Assembly: GCA_019802505.1 (NCBI GenBank)
Contig: JAFMOC010000766.1
Coordinates: 27,501 to 91,500, forward strand
DNA: 64,000 bases
Direction: 5' to 3'
Source of the DNA: Corydoras sp. C115
Taxonomy: Eukaryota > Chordata > Actinopteri > Siluriformes > Callichthyidae
Position numbers and translations under genes: made by a program. Positions 11,331 to 22,397 of this stretch are shown here, one piece after another (within the stretch, counting starts at the first letter, position 1; each line of letters starts with the position of its first letter). The notes below the pieces were generated by a model that saw nothing but the letters and a program-made list of their open reading frames with translations, did not search any database and had not been told where the DNA came from.

Positions 11331-11593
11331 ACTATATAGGGGCAATTTAGAGCAGCCAATTCACCTTGAATCCATGACATGCTACCCACTAATGGACCAT
11401 GCTGCCCCGAAACCCTGCATCCTCATTGGCTAGATGTCTGCTGGGGTCCAGGTTCGAATCCTGATCTGGAGTTTCCATGTCCTCCCCGTGTCTGAGGGGG
11501 TTCTCCGGTTTCCCATAGACCAAAAACATGGATTCAAGGTGAATTGGCTGCTCTAAATTGCCCTTATATAGTAAATTGTCCCACACACACACA

Positions 11594-11596
<3 letters not shown>

Positions 11597-11658
<62 letters not shown>
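11597..11658. repeat. (TA)n microsatellite
   Basis: About 62 bp of uninterrupted TATATA at the centre of a SINE-arm palindrome. Confidence 0.95.
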
Positions 11659-11661
<3 letters not shown>

Positions 11662-11858
11662 GCAATTTAGAGCAGCCAATTCCCCTTGAATCCAAGTTTT
11701 TGGTCTGTGGGAAACCGGAGAACCGGATGGTGCAACGGAGACATCTAGCCAATGAGGATGCAGGGTTTTGGGGCAGCATGGTCCATTAGTGGGTAGCATG
11801 TCATGGATTCAAGGTGAATTGGCTGCTCTAAATTGCCCCTATATAGTAAATTGTCCCC

Positions 11859-11974
<116 letters not shown>

Positions 11975-12155
11975 GCAATTTAGAGCAGCCAATTCACCTT
12001 GAATCCATGTTTTTGGTCTGTGGGAAACCGGAGAACCCCCTCAGACACGGGGAGAACATGGAAACTCCACCCAGATCACCTGGACATGCTACCCACTAAT
12101 GGACCATGCTGCCCCAAAACCCTGCCTCCTCATTGGCTAGATGTCTCCGTTGCAC

Positions 12156-12990
12156 CATGTGACCTCCTCCTCGCTCTAGCTTTCGCTACCAAACTGTCAC
12201 ATGACCGACGTTCCGTTACCCGGTTCCACTGAAATACCTCCACACAGTCAGGAGGTGTGTCATGACCTCGCCACTCTCTTAGCTCCTCCTACTTTATTAA
12301 TCAGCATCCATTAGGCTCCGCCTCCGCCATCCTTACTACCCCCCCGTTGAGGTCGTGTGTTGTTGAATACGGTTCTCGGTTCTAAATGCGACCGAGATGT
12401 TATATGACCACCGCCACCACCCTCCGATCCCCCCCCCCACGCCACCTGATGTTCTATAGATAGAGTCAATAGATGTTTTGAGGAACCAGTGTCAGGGGTG
12501 CAGATGATATGATGAAGGGAACGGGGCGGAACGTCACGCGGGGAACCGTTCCGTAGCTCGGCCGCTTTATTAAATGGTATTTCGGTAATGTCAGTGAAAT
12601 GCTGATTCCTGACCCGTCCAGTGCGGAGGACTTGTGAGAACGTTCAGACTTCAAAGCAGACCTGACCGAAGAACAGACCGAGGCTCTAGAACCGGAGCAT
12701 AATGGAGTGATGTTAAGGTCTTTGTCAAAGGTCAGCGCGAGCTCTTTGAAGAGTTACGAAGGGCCGAGTTCAACCCCCCCCCACCCCCCCACCCCCAACA
12801 GCCAGCATCTTGAAGAGCTGTCGGCCAGAATGCAGTAATTGCTGTAAGTGGTCACTTTGCCGAAAGGAACGTTCAAAGAGCAGAACAATCCGGTGGAACC
12901 GAATGGAATGACATTTCAGAGAGTGGAACGGGAATCCTGAAGGATTTCAAATTTTTACCTTCATTTATTAATTACAGCTCATTATGCTTC
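12156..12990. other. Unique interval
   Basis: Non-repetitive apart from a short C-rich run at 12775-12797. No exon with credible splice sites or recognisable product was found on either strand. Confidence 0.4.
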
Positions 12991-12997
12991 ACTTTAA

Positions 12998-13590
12998 ATC
13001 CTCTATTGGGGTCGGGGGGGGGGGGGGGGGGGTTCCACTTGCCCATCCAGGGGAGAACGTTTCAGGCGCTGGGCAGATACACCCAGGACAGGACGCCAAT
13101 CCATCACTGGACACACACTCACTCACACAGACACTCTATGCAACCATCCATTATCCTCTACTAGGGTCGGGGGGGGGGGGGGGGGTTCCGCATGACCATC
13201 AGGGGAGAACGTTTCGGGCGCTGGGCAGATACACCCAGGACAGGACGCCAATCTATCACTGGACACACACTCACTCAAACAAACACACACACACTCACAC
13301 ACACTATCCATTATCCTCTACTAGGGTTGAGGGGGTTGGGGGGGGTTCCCCATGCCCATCCAGGGGAGAACGTTTCGGGCGCTGGGCAGATACACCCAGG
13401 ACAGGACGCCAATCTATCACTGGACACACACTCACTCACACAGACACACTCTATATGGGGCAATTTGGAGAACTCAATTGACCTTGATCCATGTTTTTGG
13501 ACTGGGGGAGGAAACCGGAGAACCCGGAGGAAACCCATGTGGACATGGGGAGAACTTGGAAACTCCAACCAGATTGGGATTCGAACCTGG
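12998..13590 (-). mobile_element. Three reverse V-SINE copies in series
   Basis: Limits are about 12998-13137, 13140-13300 and 13306-13592. The first two hold only the 3' half (tail, C-tract, CTGTCCTGGGTGTATCTG, CAGTGATAGATTGG). The third extends through the core to the B box (GGTTCGAATCCC on the minus strand). Repeated loss of the same half suggests a tandem step rather than independent insertions. Confidence 0.8.
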
Positions 13591-13591
13591 G

Positions 13592-13619
13592 ATATATATA
13601 TATATATATATATATATAG
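13592..13619. repeat. (TA)n microsatellite next to a V-SINE head
   Basis: It lies between the B-box region of the preceding reverse V-SINE and GGGGCAATTTAGATGG. Confidence 0.9.
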
Positions 13620-13621
13620 GG

Positions 13622-13870
13622 GCAATTTAGATGGTGGGGGGCACGTTTCGGGAGAACGTTTCGGGTGCTGGGCAGATAGACCCAGGACAGGACGCCAATC
13701 TCTCACTGGACACACACTCACTCACACAGACACACTCTATATGGGGCAATTTGGAGAACTCAATTAACTTCCATGTTTTTGGACTGGGGGAGGAAACCGG
13801 AGAACCCGGAGGAAACCCACGCGGACACGGGGAGAACTTGGAAACTCCACCCAGATTGGGATTCGAACCT

Positions 13871-13905
<35 letters not shown>
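13622..13905 (-). mobile_element. Reverse V-SINE plus (TA)n, tandem copy of the preceding SINE/(TA)n unit
   Basis: The SINE body spans about 13645-13876. It is followed by (TA)n at 13876-13903 and GGGGCAATTTAGATGG, exactly the arrangement seen at 13592-13635. The SINE and its microsatellite flank were therefore duplicated together (period about 285 bp). Confidence 0.75.
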
Positions 13906-14045
13906 GCAATTTAGATGGTGGGGGGCACGCAGGGTACACAGCATGCAGGTGGTAGTATGTAGGTAGCATGCAGGTGGGGGGGGGGGGGGGGCACGAAGGA
14001 TACACAGCATGCCGGGGGGGGGGGGGGGGGGGGGGCACGTGGTAG
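13905..14045. repeat. G-rich short tandem repeat with (GGGGGG) tracts
   Basis: Three copies of a GGCACG(A/C)AGG(G/A)TACACAGCATGC-type unit alternate with G-runs of 14-20 nt. Confidence 0.7.
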
Positions 14046-14645
14046 CTTGCAGGTGTGCACATGAACCCACGGCGGACGGCGGAACCCGCATCAAATGGGA
14101 ATGCCTTTAATCTGCTAAGTGGGGTGGCGGATGGATGTACCACGGCGCTCCTCGGTGCGGTTGGGCGGCTCGGCGGCGCCCCCCTATGGGTCGGGTTGCG
14201 AGGGGGAAATTGCATTCATTATTCTTACACGGTTCCCCCCGCAGGCGCCGCCAGACAAATGGAGGGAAGACGGTCGTCTCTTGTTATGCACTGCGCTGTG
14301 AAATTGGTACACGGATCAGAGTGCACAGTTCAATTTATTGCCATCTCTGTTTTATATACCCCCACAACACCCCCCCCCAAACTACCCCACCCCCCCCAAC
14401 CCCCCCACCCTGCAGTGTGTGGATGTGTGGGTTAGCGAGGCTGATTACGCCGCCGCGGCTCTGCTGTGTCTCATGTCACTCCGCTTCCGTCCCCTCAGAG
14501 CCGGGGGGGGGGGTCCCGGCGGGGCGGCGGGGTGGTGGGGCGACCCCCCGAGCATGCGAACTGCATTGAGGGGGGGGCAGTTGGATGCAGGTGAGGCGCT
14601 CGGGATTTAAAGGTGATATCGGGAACGCTATAACTTGTGTCTGTG
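14046..14645. other. Unique GC-rich interval
   Basis: CpG-rich, with C-runs at 14374-14407. An apparent acceptor (TTCCCCCCGCAG, ends 14243) opens a frame with no family resemblance that I recognise. It could be regulatory DNA or an exon of unknown type, and I do not call it coding. Confidence 0.3.
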
Positions 14646-14664
14646 GGAGTTCAGAGTGTAATGT

Positions 14665-15795
14665 TCGCCTCTAGGGATTCCCGGTTCGGATCCCCATCTG
14701 GGTGCCGTTGTGTCTGTGTGGGTGTCCTCCGGGTTCTGCGGTGTTCTCCCACAGTCCAAGGTCCATTGAGTTCTCCAAATTGCCCCATATAGAGTGTGTT
14801 TGTGTGAGTGAGTGTGTGTCCAGTGATAGATTGCCCCCCTGTCCTGGGTCTATCTGGATGGATAGTTGGGCTCGCAGTCTGCATGGTGGCTTAGTGGTTT
14901 AGCATGTTCTCCTCTCAGCGCTAGGGATTCCCGGTTCGAATCCCAATCTGGGTGGAGTTTCCATGTTCTCCCCGAGTCCACGTGGGTTTCCTCCGGGTTC
15001 TCCGGTTTCCTCCCACAGTCCAAAAACATGGATCAAGGTCAATTGAGTTCTCCAAATTGCCCCATATGTTTGTGTGAGTGTGTGTGTGTCCAGTGATAGA
15101 TTGCCCCCCTGTCCTGGGTGTATCTGCCTAGCGCCCGAAACGTTCTCCCCTGGATGGGCATGGAGAACCCCCCCCTCCACACAACCCTAGTAGAGGACAA
15201 AAGGAAGTGGTTGGCATGTTCTCCTCTCAGCGCTAGGGATTCAGGTTCGAATCCCAACCTGGGTGGAGTTTCCATGTCCTCCCCGTGTCCACGTGGGTTT
15301 CCTCCGGGTTCTCCAGTTTCCTCCCACAGTCCAAAAACATGGATCAAGTCAATTGAGTTCTCCAAATTGCCCCATATAGAGTGTGTCTGTGTGAGTGAGT
15401 GTGTGTCCAGTGATAGATTGCCCCCCTGTCCTGGGTGTATCTGCCCAGCGCCCGAAACGTTCTCCCCTGGATGGGCATGGAGAACCCCCATCAGGTTCGA
15501 ATCCCAATCGGACAGGTTCGAATCCCAAACTGGGTGGAGTTTCCATGTCCTCCCCGTGTCCGTGTGGGTTTCCTCCGGGTTCTCCGGTTTCCTCCCACAG
15601 TCCAAAAACATGGTCAATTAATTCCTCCAAATTGCCCCATATAGAGTGTGTTTGTCTGTGTGAGTGAGTGTGTGTTAGTGATAGATTGCCCCCCTGTCCT
15701 GGGTGTATCTGCCCAGCGCCTGCAACGTTACCCCCCCTCCCCTCCCCCCCACGACCCTAGTACATTATAAAGTGGAAGATAATGGATGGATGGAA
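14665..15795 (+). mobile_element. Four V-SINE copies in direct series
   Basis: Limits are about 14665-14865, 14878-15195, 15205-15490 and 15490-15795. Only the second has a good head (GGTGGCTTAGTGGTTTAGCA). The fourth begins with a doubled B-box segment (GGTTCGAATCCCAATC twice at 15494-15530). Tails are TAGAGGACAAAAGG and GATGGATGG types. Confidence 0.8.
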
Positions 15796-15962
15796 CAAGC
15801 AGAGCCTGCTTTTCGATTCGGGTACACGCTCACGTTCTCTCGTACCTGCCCCCGTAGCGTCGCCGCCCTCCCCTTTAATGCACACGCTCGCTGAATGTGG
15901 AGAGGCTAAGTATAGGAAAGGAACAGTGACGGGAAAAGTACAATAATATGATGACTCACGAG

Positions 15963-16005
15963 TCAGGCGAATGATGATGATTATTATTATTATTATTTCA
16001 ACAAA
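15963..16005. repeat. (ATT)n microsatellite
   Basis: TGATGATGATTATTATTATT run. Confidence 0.85.
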
Positions 16006-16044
16006 GAGGCTTTGTCACTCTACAGTATCCACCTATTTGTGTGT

Positions 16045-16045
<1 letters not shown>

Positions 16046-16119
<74 letters not shown>
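16046..16119. repeat. (GT)n microsatellite
   Basis: About 74 bp of uninterrupted GTGTGT. Confidence 0.95.
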
Positions 16120-16123
<4 letters not shown>

Positions 16124-16359
16124 ATGGGGGGAGAAATCTCATCCACTCCAGAGGGTCTCGGTGGCCTTGATTGATGAGAACAACTTGACATTACTAGAAA
16201 AGCAATACGGAGGAGAAGAAAAAAAAGGCGTCGGGAAGAAAGCGGCGCGAGAAGGACGGCGTTTCAGAGACGAAAGCGACGTTCAGTCAGGATTTCAGAA
16301 ACGAAAACGCCTTCCGAGATGTTTAAAGACGTGACGGACAAAACGGTACAAGAATAAGA

Positions 16360-17320
16360 GTCTTAATGAAGCGACGATGAGCACGGAACCCTCGCTCTTA
16401 TTGTGCAGGGGTAGAGTAGTTGGGGCAACCGTTGTTTACAAGGCATTATAGTAGCCATGGCAACCGTTGTATATTGGGAATTTATAATGTATATTGGAAA
16501 TAGTAGTTGGGGTGACTGCTGTTTATAAAAGATTATAGTCGTAGTTGTGGTTACCATTGTTTGTAAGGAATTCTAATAGACGTGGCAACCGTTGTTTATA
16601 AGGCATTATAGTAGTCATGGCAACCGTTGTATATTGGGAATTTATATTGTATATTGGAAATAGTAGTTGGGGTGACTGCTGTTTATAAAAGATTATAGTC
16701 GTAGTTGTGGTTACCATTGTTTGTAAGGAATTCTAATAGACGTGGCAACCGTTGTTTATAAGGCATTATAGTAGTCATGGCAACCGTTGTTTATAAGGCA
16801 TTATAGTAGCCATGGCAACCGTTGTATATTGGGAATTATAGTAGTTGGGGTGACCGCTGTTTATAAAAGATTACAGTAGTATTTGTGGTTACCATTTTTA
16901 TAAGGAATTCTAATAGACGTGGCAACCGTTGTTTATAAGGCATTATAGTAGCCATGGCAACCGTTGCATATTGGGAATTGTAGTTGGGGTGACGGCTGTT
17001 TATAAAAGATTACAGTAGTATTTGTGGTTACCATTTTTATAAGGGATTGTAATAGTCATGGCAACCATTGGGTTTAAGGGAATTATAATAGGCGTGGCAT
17101 TGTTTATAAGGGATTATAGTAGAGTGGCAACCATTTCTTAAGTAATTATAATAGACATGGCAACCATTGTACATTGGGCATTGTAGTAGTTGGGGTGACC
17201 GCTGTTTATAAAAGATTATAGTCGTAGTTGTGGTTACCATTGTTTGTAAGGAATTCTAATAGACGTGGCAACCGTTGTTTATAAGGCATTATAGTAGCCA
17301 TGGCAACCGTTGTATATTGG
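16360..17320. repeat. Minisatellite with CCATGGCAACCGTTG units (35-40 bp, 160-bp higher order)
   Basis: Sub-units alternate between GCATTATAGTAGCCATGGCA, TTGGGGTGACCGCTGTTTAT, GTTGTGGTTACCATTGTTTG and GGAATTCTAATAGACGTGGC. The order of these four recurs with a period of about 160 bp. Four sub-units contain the exact string GTAGCCATGGCAAC (16451, 16806, 16948, 17294), which satisfies the X-box consensus GTNRCC-N(0-3)-RGYAAC. The array ends where a V-SINE 3' half begins (17320). Confidence 0.85.
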
Positions 17321-17757
17321 TATCCAGTGATAGATTGGCGTCCTGCCCTGGGTGTATCTGCCCAGCACCCGAGACGTTCTCCGCTGGATGGACATGGGAA
17401 ACCCCCCCCCCCCCAACGTGACCCTAGTATGAATTAAGCAGCAGCTAATTGATAGATGGATGTAGTAAATGTGGAGTGCGGCGGGTGGTTCGAATCCCAA
17501 TCTGCGTGGAGTTTCCATGTTCTCCCCGTGTCTGTGTGGGTTTCCTCTGGGTTCTCCGGTTTCCTCCCACAGTCCAACAACATGGATAAAGGTCAACTGA
17601 ATTCTCCAAATTGCCTCATATAGAGTGTGTATGTGTGAGGGAGTGTGTGTCCAGTGACAGATTGCCCCACTGTCCTGGGTGTATCTGCCCAGCGCCCAAA
17701 ACGTTCTCCCCAGGATGGGCATGGGGAACCCCCCTGCGACCCTAGTAGAGGATTAAG
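17320..17757 (+). mobile_element. V-SINE 3' half followed by a second V-SINE
   Basis: 17320-17460 starts at CCAGTGATAGATTGGCG and ends in GATAGATGGATG. 17487-17757 starts at the B-box region (GGTTCGAATCCCAATCTGCG) and ends after TAGAGGATTAAGG. Both lack the tRNA-like head. Confidence 0.75.
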
Positions 17758-17759
17758 GG

Positions 17760-18240
17760 GTATTTTGGGGGGGGAGGGTATTTTGGCGTGGTTACTATAG
17801 TGAAGACACACTGACACGCCCTAATTGACAGCCCTAGGAATGAGATTTAACATGTTCTCCATTCACGTTGGTTTGTTCTGCAGAGCGGTTCTAACATCTG
17901 CTCATGAATATGTACGAGTTCTAATCTGATGTGTTCCCCCGTCGCTCAGAACATTATAGAACCCCCCCCCCCCGTGAGAACGTTCCGTTTGAGACGCTGA
18001 CAGGACCAACTTTCTGCAGCCATCAGGGAAAAGTGGGCGGAGTCAGTCATCAATAAGATCAATCAGTCTCTAATGATCGGTACGATGGTGAGGCTCATTA
18101 ACATTAACGATGTGACATCATCAGGTCTCATGCTGATGGTTTGATCCTGTGGATGATTTTCACATTAAAGGTGTTTACATTAAAGTCATGATGTTCCTTC
18201 AGCTCTGACACAAAACGTCTGAATCACTGACTTTACCTCA
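17760..18240. other. Unique interval
   Basis: Repeat-poor apart from G- and C-runs at 17768 and 17966. No gene recognised. Confidence 0.35.
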
Positions 18241-18244
18241 GCTT

Positions 18245-19624
18245 CACTCTCTCTCTCTCTCACTCTCTCTCTGTTTCTCTCTCACTATTTCTCTTTAAGC
18301 TCTCTCTCTCTTTATCTCTCTCTCTTTCTCTCTCTTGCTTTATCTGTTTCTCTCTCTCACTATTTCTCTTTAAGCTCTCTCTCTCTCTTTATCTGTTTCT
18401 CTCTCATTTTGTTTCTCATTCTTTATCTCTCTCTCTCTCTCTCTCTTTATCTGTTTCTCTCTCTCACTATTTCTCTTTAAGCTCTCTCTCTCTCTCTCTC
18501 TTTATCTCTCTCTCTCTTTCTCTCTCTTGCTTTATCTGTTTCTCTCTCTCACTATTTCTCTTTAAGCTCTCTCTCTCTCTCTTTATCTCTCTCTCTCTTT
18601 CTCTCTCTCTCTTTATCTGTTTCTCTCTCATTTTGTTTCTCTCTCTTTATCTCTCTCTCTCTCTCTCTTTATCTCTCTCTCTCTCTCTCTCTCTTTATCT
18701 GTTTCTCTCTCTCACACTGTTTCTCTTTAAGCTCTCTCTCTCTCTCTTTATCTGTTTCTCTCTCATTTTGTTTCTCTCTCTTTATCTGTTTCTCTCTCTC
18801 TCTTTATCTGTTTCTCTCTCTCTCTTTATCTGTCTCTCTCTCACACTGTTTCTCTTTAAGCTCTCTCTCTCTTTCTCTCTCTTTCTCTCTTTATCTCAAT
18901 TTCAATTTCAATTTAAAAGCTTTATTTGCATGACAAATTATACATTCTCTCTCTCTCACCCTATTTCTCTCTCTCTCTCTCTTTATCTCTCTCACTGTTT
19001 CTCTTTAAGCTCTCTCTCTCTCTCTTTATCTCTCTCTCTCACCCTATTTCTCTTTAAGCGCTCTCTCTCTTTTTATCTGTTTTTCTCTCTCTCTTTTTAT
19101 CTCTCTCTCACCCTATTTCTCTTTAAGCTCTCTCTCTCTTTTTATCTGTTTTTCTCTCTCTTTATGTCTCTCTCTCACCCTATTTCTCTTTATCTCTATC
19201 TCTCTTTATCTCTCTCTCACACTGTTTCTCTTTAAGCTCTCTCTCTCTTTATCTGTCTCTCTCTCACACTGTTTCTCTTTATCTCTATCTCTCTTTATCT
19301 GTCTCTCTCTCACACTGTTTCTCTTTAAGCTCTCTCTCTCTCTTTTTATCTGTTTCTCTCTCATTTTGTTTCTCTCTCTCTTTATCTGTTTCTCTCTCTC
19401 TGTATATATATTTTGTTCATACCGTTTCTCTCTCTTTATTTCTTTTTCTTTCTTTTGCTCTCTCATACTCTTTCTTTCTTTCTCATTCTCTCTCTCTCTC
19501 TCTCTCTCTGTTTTCAGCTCTCTGTGTCTCCCTCTTTCTCTCGGTTCTCTTTTAATCTTTTTCTCTCTCTCTCTGTATTTCTCTTATTATTTTCTCTCTC
19601 TCTCTCTCTTTCTGTCTGTGTTTT

Positions 19625-19662
<38 letters not shown>

Positions 19663-19665
19663 ATC
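18245..19665. repeat. Long polypyrimidine array, (CT)n with CTTTATCTGTTTCT units
   Basis: About 1.4 kb with nearly all T/C on the + strand. A composite of about 60-120 bp recurs (TTTCTCTTTAAGCTCTCTCT, TTTATCTGTTTCTCTCTCTC, ACTATTTCTC). One non-pyrimidine break (ATTTGCATGACAAATTATAC) lies near 18925-18945. The mirror-symmetric homopurine/homopyrimidine content makes triplex (H-DNA) structures likely. Leucine/serine-rich open frames here are repeat translations. Confidence 0.92.
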
Positions 19666-19669
19666 AGCT

Positions 19670-20073
19670 GCTGTTAATGCAGCAGGGATGCTAATTTTAG
19701 TTTGCCCTCCCCTCTATTAGAAGTTTGAGTTCACTGTGAAAACCCTGAACCTCGCGTCTCACCCCGATGCTGCGAATCAGCTCTCTGTATCAACACCAGA
19801 GTGCGAGAGCTGCAGATAATCATCCCGGTGTCGCGCGAGTGCGCCTGCTCCGTTGCTCTCTCACATATCAAATGCGGGCGCGTTGTTAAAGCCAGCTTCA
19901 GCAGCACATCTGATAAAGGTCCTGAAGCTGTGCTTCGTTTGATTGGTCGCTTTGTTATTAGTAATCCAAACACTGCAGAGACACAGAGGTTTCATCAGCA
20001 GCGAATGCATCCGAATGCAGCGTGAGTACACTCTCATCACCTCTTCATTTACATCTCTAAATAACTCTCGCAG
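19670..20073. other. Unique intron sequence before the transmembrane exon
   Basis: Repeat-free and GC-moderate. The open frame at 19801-20025 has no recognisable domain and no splice context, so I do not call it coding. Confidence 0.35.
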
Positions 20074-20202
20074 ATAAGCCGGCCCAGGGCGACATGACGG
20101 GGGCAATCATCGGCGGGATTACTGCCTTTGTAGTCATCCTGAGTCTGACGGGCGCGGCTCTGGCTCTGTACCTGAAACACCTGAAGAACGCCGAAACGCC
20201 GA
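20074..20202 (+). CDS. Transmembrane exon of a nectin-like/Ig-superfamily membrane protein (internal exon)
   Basis: The exon is bounded by a pyrimidine-containing acceptor ending in CTCGCAG and a strong GTAAGT donor at 20203. In the frame whose first codon is completed by the upstream exon it encodes a short polar lead (KPAQGDMTG). A single hydrophobic helix of about 23 residues (AIIGGITAFVVILSLTGAAL, then ALYL) follows, and then a basic stop-transfer segment (KHLKNAE). That is the usual plan of a type I membrane protein crossing the bilayer once. Small residues (GG, GAA) in the helix could support helix packing. The assignment to the nectin/PVR family is inferred from the helix plus the proline-rich and SSTEM-type cytoplasmic exons downstream. 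No Ig-domain exon is recognised in the 20 kb upstream, so the ectodomain exons probably lie outside the window. Other one-pass adhesion proteins remain possible. Confidence 0.6.
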
Positions 20203-20404
20203 GTAAGTCAAAAAAAACACGTCTTTAAATACACAACTGAGAACTAGAACGTAAAATGAGGATGGTTCAAAATATAAACGCCCCATATTTAATATCTCAG
20301 ACACTATTTATTTTAAAAAATGATATAAATAAAGAAATCAATGAATAATTGAGTTTAAAGCTCATATACGCAGAGGGTTAGAATATGTTCATAATAACAC
20401 AGAC

Positions 20405-20970
20405 TCATTCATTCATTCATTCATTATCTTCCGCTTTATCCTCTATTAGGGTCACGGGGGGGGGTTCCCCATGCCCATCCAGGGGAGAACGTTTCGGGCG
20501 CTGGGCAGATACACCCAGGACAGGGCACCAATCCATCGCTGGGCAACACAGACTATGTCGCCCCTAAATATTTTATTGGTTTAAGCTTTTCCATTATATT
20601 TTTCCAAGGTTACATTACACTATTAAGCCTGTAGAGGGCGTTTAGGCGTTATGGACCCTCCATCCATCCAGGGGAGAACGTTTTGGGCGCTGGGAAGATA
20701 CACCCAGGACAGGTCGCCAATCTATCACTGGACACACACTCACTCACACAGACACACTCTATATGGGGCAATTTGGAGAACTTAATTGACCTTGATCCAT
20801 GTTTTTGGACTGTGGGAGGAAACCGGAGAACCCGGAAAACCGGAGGAAACCCATGCAGACACGGGGAGAACATGGAAACTCCACCCAGATGGGGATTCGA
20901 ACCGGGAATCCCTAGAGCTGAGAGGAGAACATGCTAAATCACTAAGCCACCGTGCCACCCATATATGTAT
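20405..20970 (-). mobile_element. Two reverse V-SINE copies (first a 3' half)
   Basis: 20405-20545 holds the tail to the CAGCGATGGATTGG block only. 20655-20968 is nearly complete, ending with the minus-strand head GGTGGCACGGTGGCTTAGTG. It carries an internal 9-10-bp duplication of AACCCGGAAAACCGGAGG in the core. Confidence 0.8.
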
Positions 20971-20982
20971 ATATATATATAT

Positions 20983-21400
20983 ATGCCCAGCGATAGATTG
21001 GCGTCCTGTCCTGGGTCTATCTGCCCAGCGCCCGAAACGTTCGCCCCTGGATGGGCATGGGGAACCCCCCCATATATATATATATATATATCCATCCATA
21101 CATTATCTATACTCTACAAGGGTCAGGGGAGGGGGGGACAGATACACCCAGGACAGGGCGCCAATCTATCACTGGACACACACTCACTCACACACACACA
21201 CACTCTATATGGGGCAATTTGGAGAACTCAATTGACCTTGATCCATGTTTTTGGACTGTGGGAGAAAACCGAAAACTGGCGAACCCGGAGGAAACCCACG
21301 CGGACATGGGGAGAACATGGAAACACTTCGAGCCGGGAATTCCGAGCGCTGAGAGGCGAACATGTTAACCACTAAGCCACATGCCACCCATATATATATA
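20983..21400. mobile_element. V-SINE fragment (+) and V-SINE (-) separated by (TA)n
   Basis: 20983-21070 is a sense 3' fragment ending in its C-tract. (TA)n follows at 21072-21090. 21092-21392 is a reverse copy with the head at its right end. (TA)n also borders both outer ends (20965-20982 and 21390-21408). Confidence 0.75.
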
Positions 21401-21417
21401 TATATACTGCATATGTT

Positions 21418-21419
<2 letters not shown>

Positions 21420-21466
<47 letters not shown>
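21420..21466. repeat. (TA)n microsatellite
   Basis: About 46 bp of TATATA. Confidence 0.9.
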
Positions 21467-21471
<5 letters not shown>

Positions 21472-21484
21472 TACACACAGACAT

Positions 21485-21584
21485 TTCAGTTGCCACATCT
21501 GATTTAATCATTCTTATTCATTCTTAATTATTGTTACAGAACAATAAACTGAAATCTTTTGTGAAATCAGACTAAATCGATGTC

Positions 21585-21624
<40 letters not shown>

Positions 21625-22010
21625 AATGAAGAAGCTAACGGCTCAATAAAGACTAATATTGCACCACGTCGTTTTAAATAAAGATAACGACGACAAACTT
21701 CAAACCCAACACTGTGTACAGAGTGAAGCCTCGTTTTTTTCCCGTCTCATTATCTCTGATTATCTCATTATTGGGTTTTAATTTTATTCCGTTTCGGCGG
21801 ATGCTCATTTTCACGTTGGCGTCACAGTGCTAATTATCGCTAACCTGACCTTTCTGTGTCTCGTGCAATCAGGGGGCCGCCCAAACACAAACCACCCCCC
21901 CCTGTGAAGATCTGCAGCTCCACTGAGATGGTGAGTGAAGGGTTTGTCTTTAAACTTCGGGTTCTACTGACAGATGGAGGGGTTAATCATTCGCTCCGTC
22001 CGGATTTGCT
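21485..22010. other. Unique intron sequence around the proline-rich exon
   Basis: Includes a (CAT)n run at 21585-21623. Otherwise only the small exon at 21873-21930 is recognised. Confidence 0.4.
21873..21930 (+). CDS. Proline-rich cytoplasmic exon of the nectin-like gene
   Basis: The exon follows an AG acceptor (GTGCAATCAG) and ends at a GTGAGT donor (21931). In the frame that joins the next exon it reads GPPKHKPPPPVKICSSTEM. This is a basic proline-rich segment with a PPPPVK core, a candidate SH3/EVH1-type ligand, followed by a serine/threonine patch. The reading frame does not join cleanly to the transmembrane exon. That exon leaves one base of a codon, while this one needs two bases brought in, so a direct splice runs into a stop. 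A missing base in the G-run at 21873-21876 or the C-run near 21894, or an unseen small exon between them, would explain this. The exon itself looks genuine because its downstream phase fits. Confidence 0.5.
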
Positions 22011-22013
22011 ATG

Positions 22014-22332
22014 AGGGGTGGCATGGTGGTGCGGTGGTTAGCATGTTCTCCTCTCAACACTGGGTTTGAATCCCAATCTGGGTGGAGTTTCCATGTTCTC
22101 CTCATGTCTGTGTGGGTTTCCTCCAGGTTCGCCGTTTTCCTCCCACAGTCCAAATCATGGATTCAAGGTGAATTTACTACTCTATATTGCCCCTATATAG
22201 TCTTTGTGTGTATGTGTGTGTGTGAGTGTGTGCCCAGCGATGGATTGGCGCCCTGTCCTGGGTGTATTTGCCCTGTGCCCAAAATGTTCTCTCCTGGATG
22301 AGCATGGGAAACTTCCCCCACCCCATGCTCTA
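22014..22332 (+). mobile_element. V-SINE, near complete
   Basis: Head GGTGGCATGGTGGTGCGGTG with altered A box, core, GGATTCAAGGTGAATTTAC-type middle and a decayed 3' end without the GAAT tail. Confidence 0.75.
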
Positions 22333-22397
22333 AACTGCCCCATCTAAGTTGCCCCATCCACGAATGATGCCCATCCAGCGGAGTAAAGCCAGTTTAT

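Noticed and set aside
18633..19235. 200-codon Leu/Ser-rich frame that looks like membrane helices
   Set aside because: Derived from CTCTCT/TTTCTC repeats. Hydrophobicity follows from T/C-only codons.
19801..20025. 75-codon frame just upstream of the transmembrane exon, possible Ig-domain exon
   Set aside because: No conserved Cys-Trp-Cys spacing, no acceptor at its start, and the phase does not fit the next exon.
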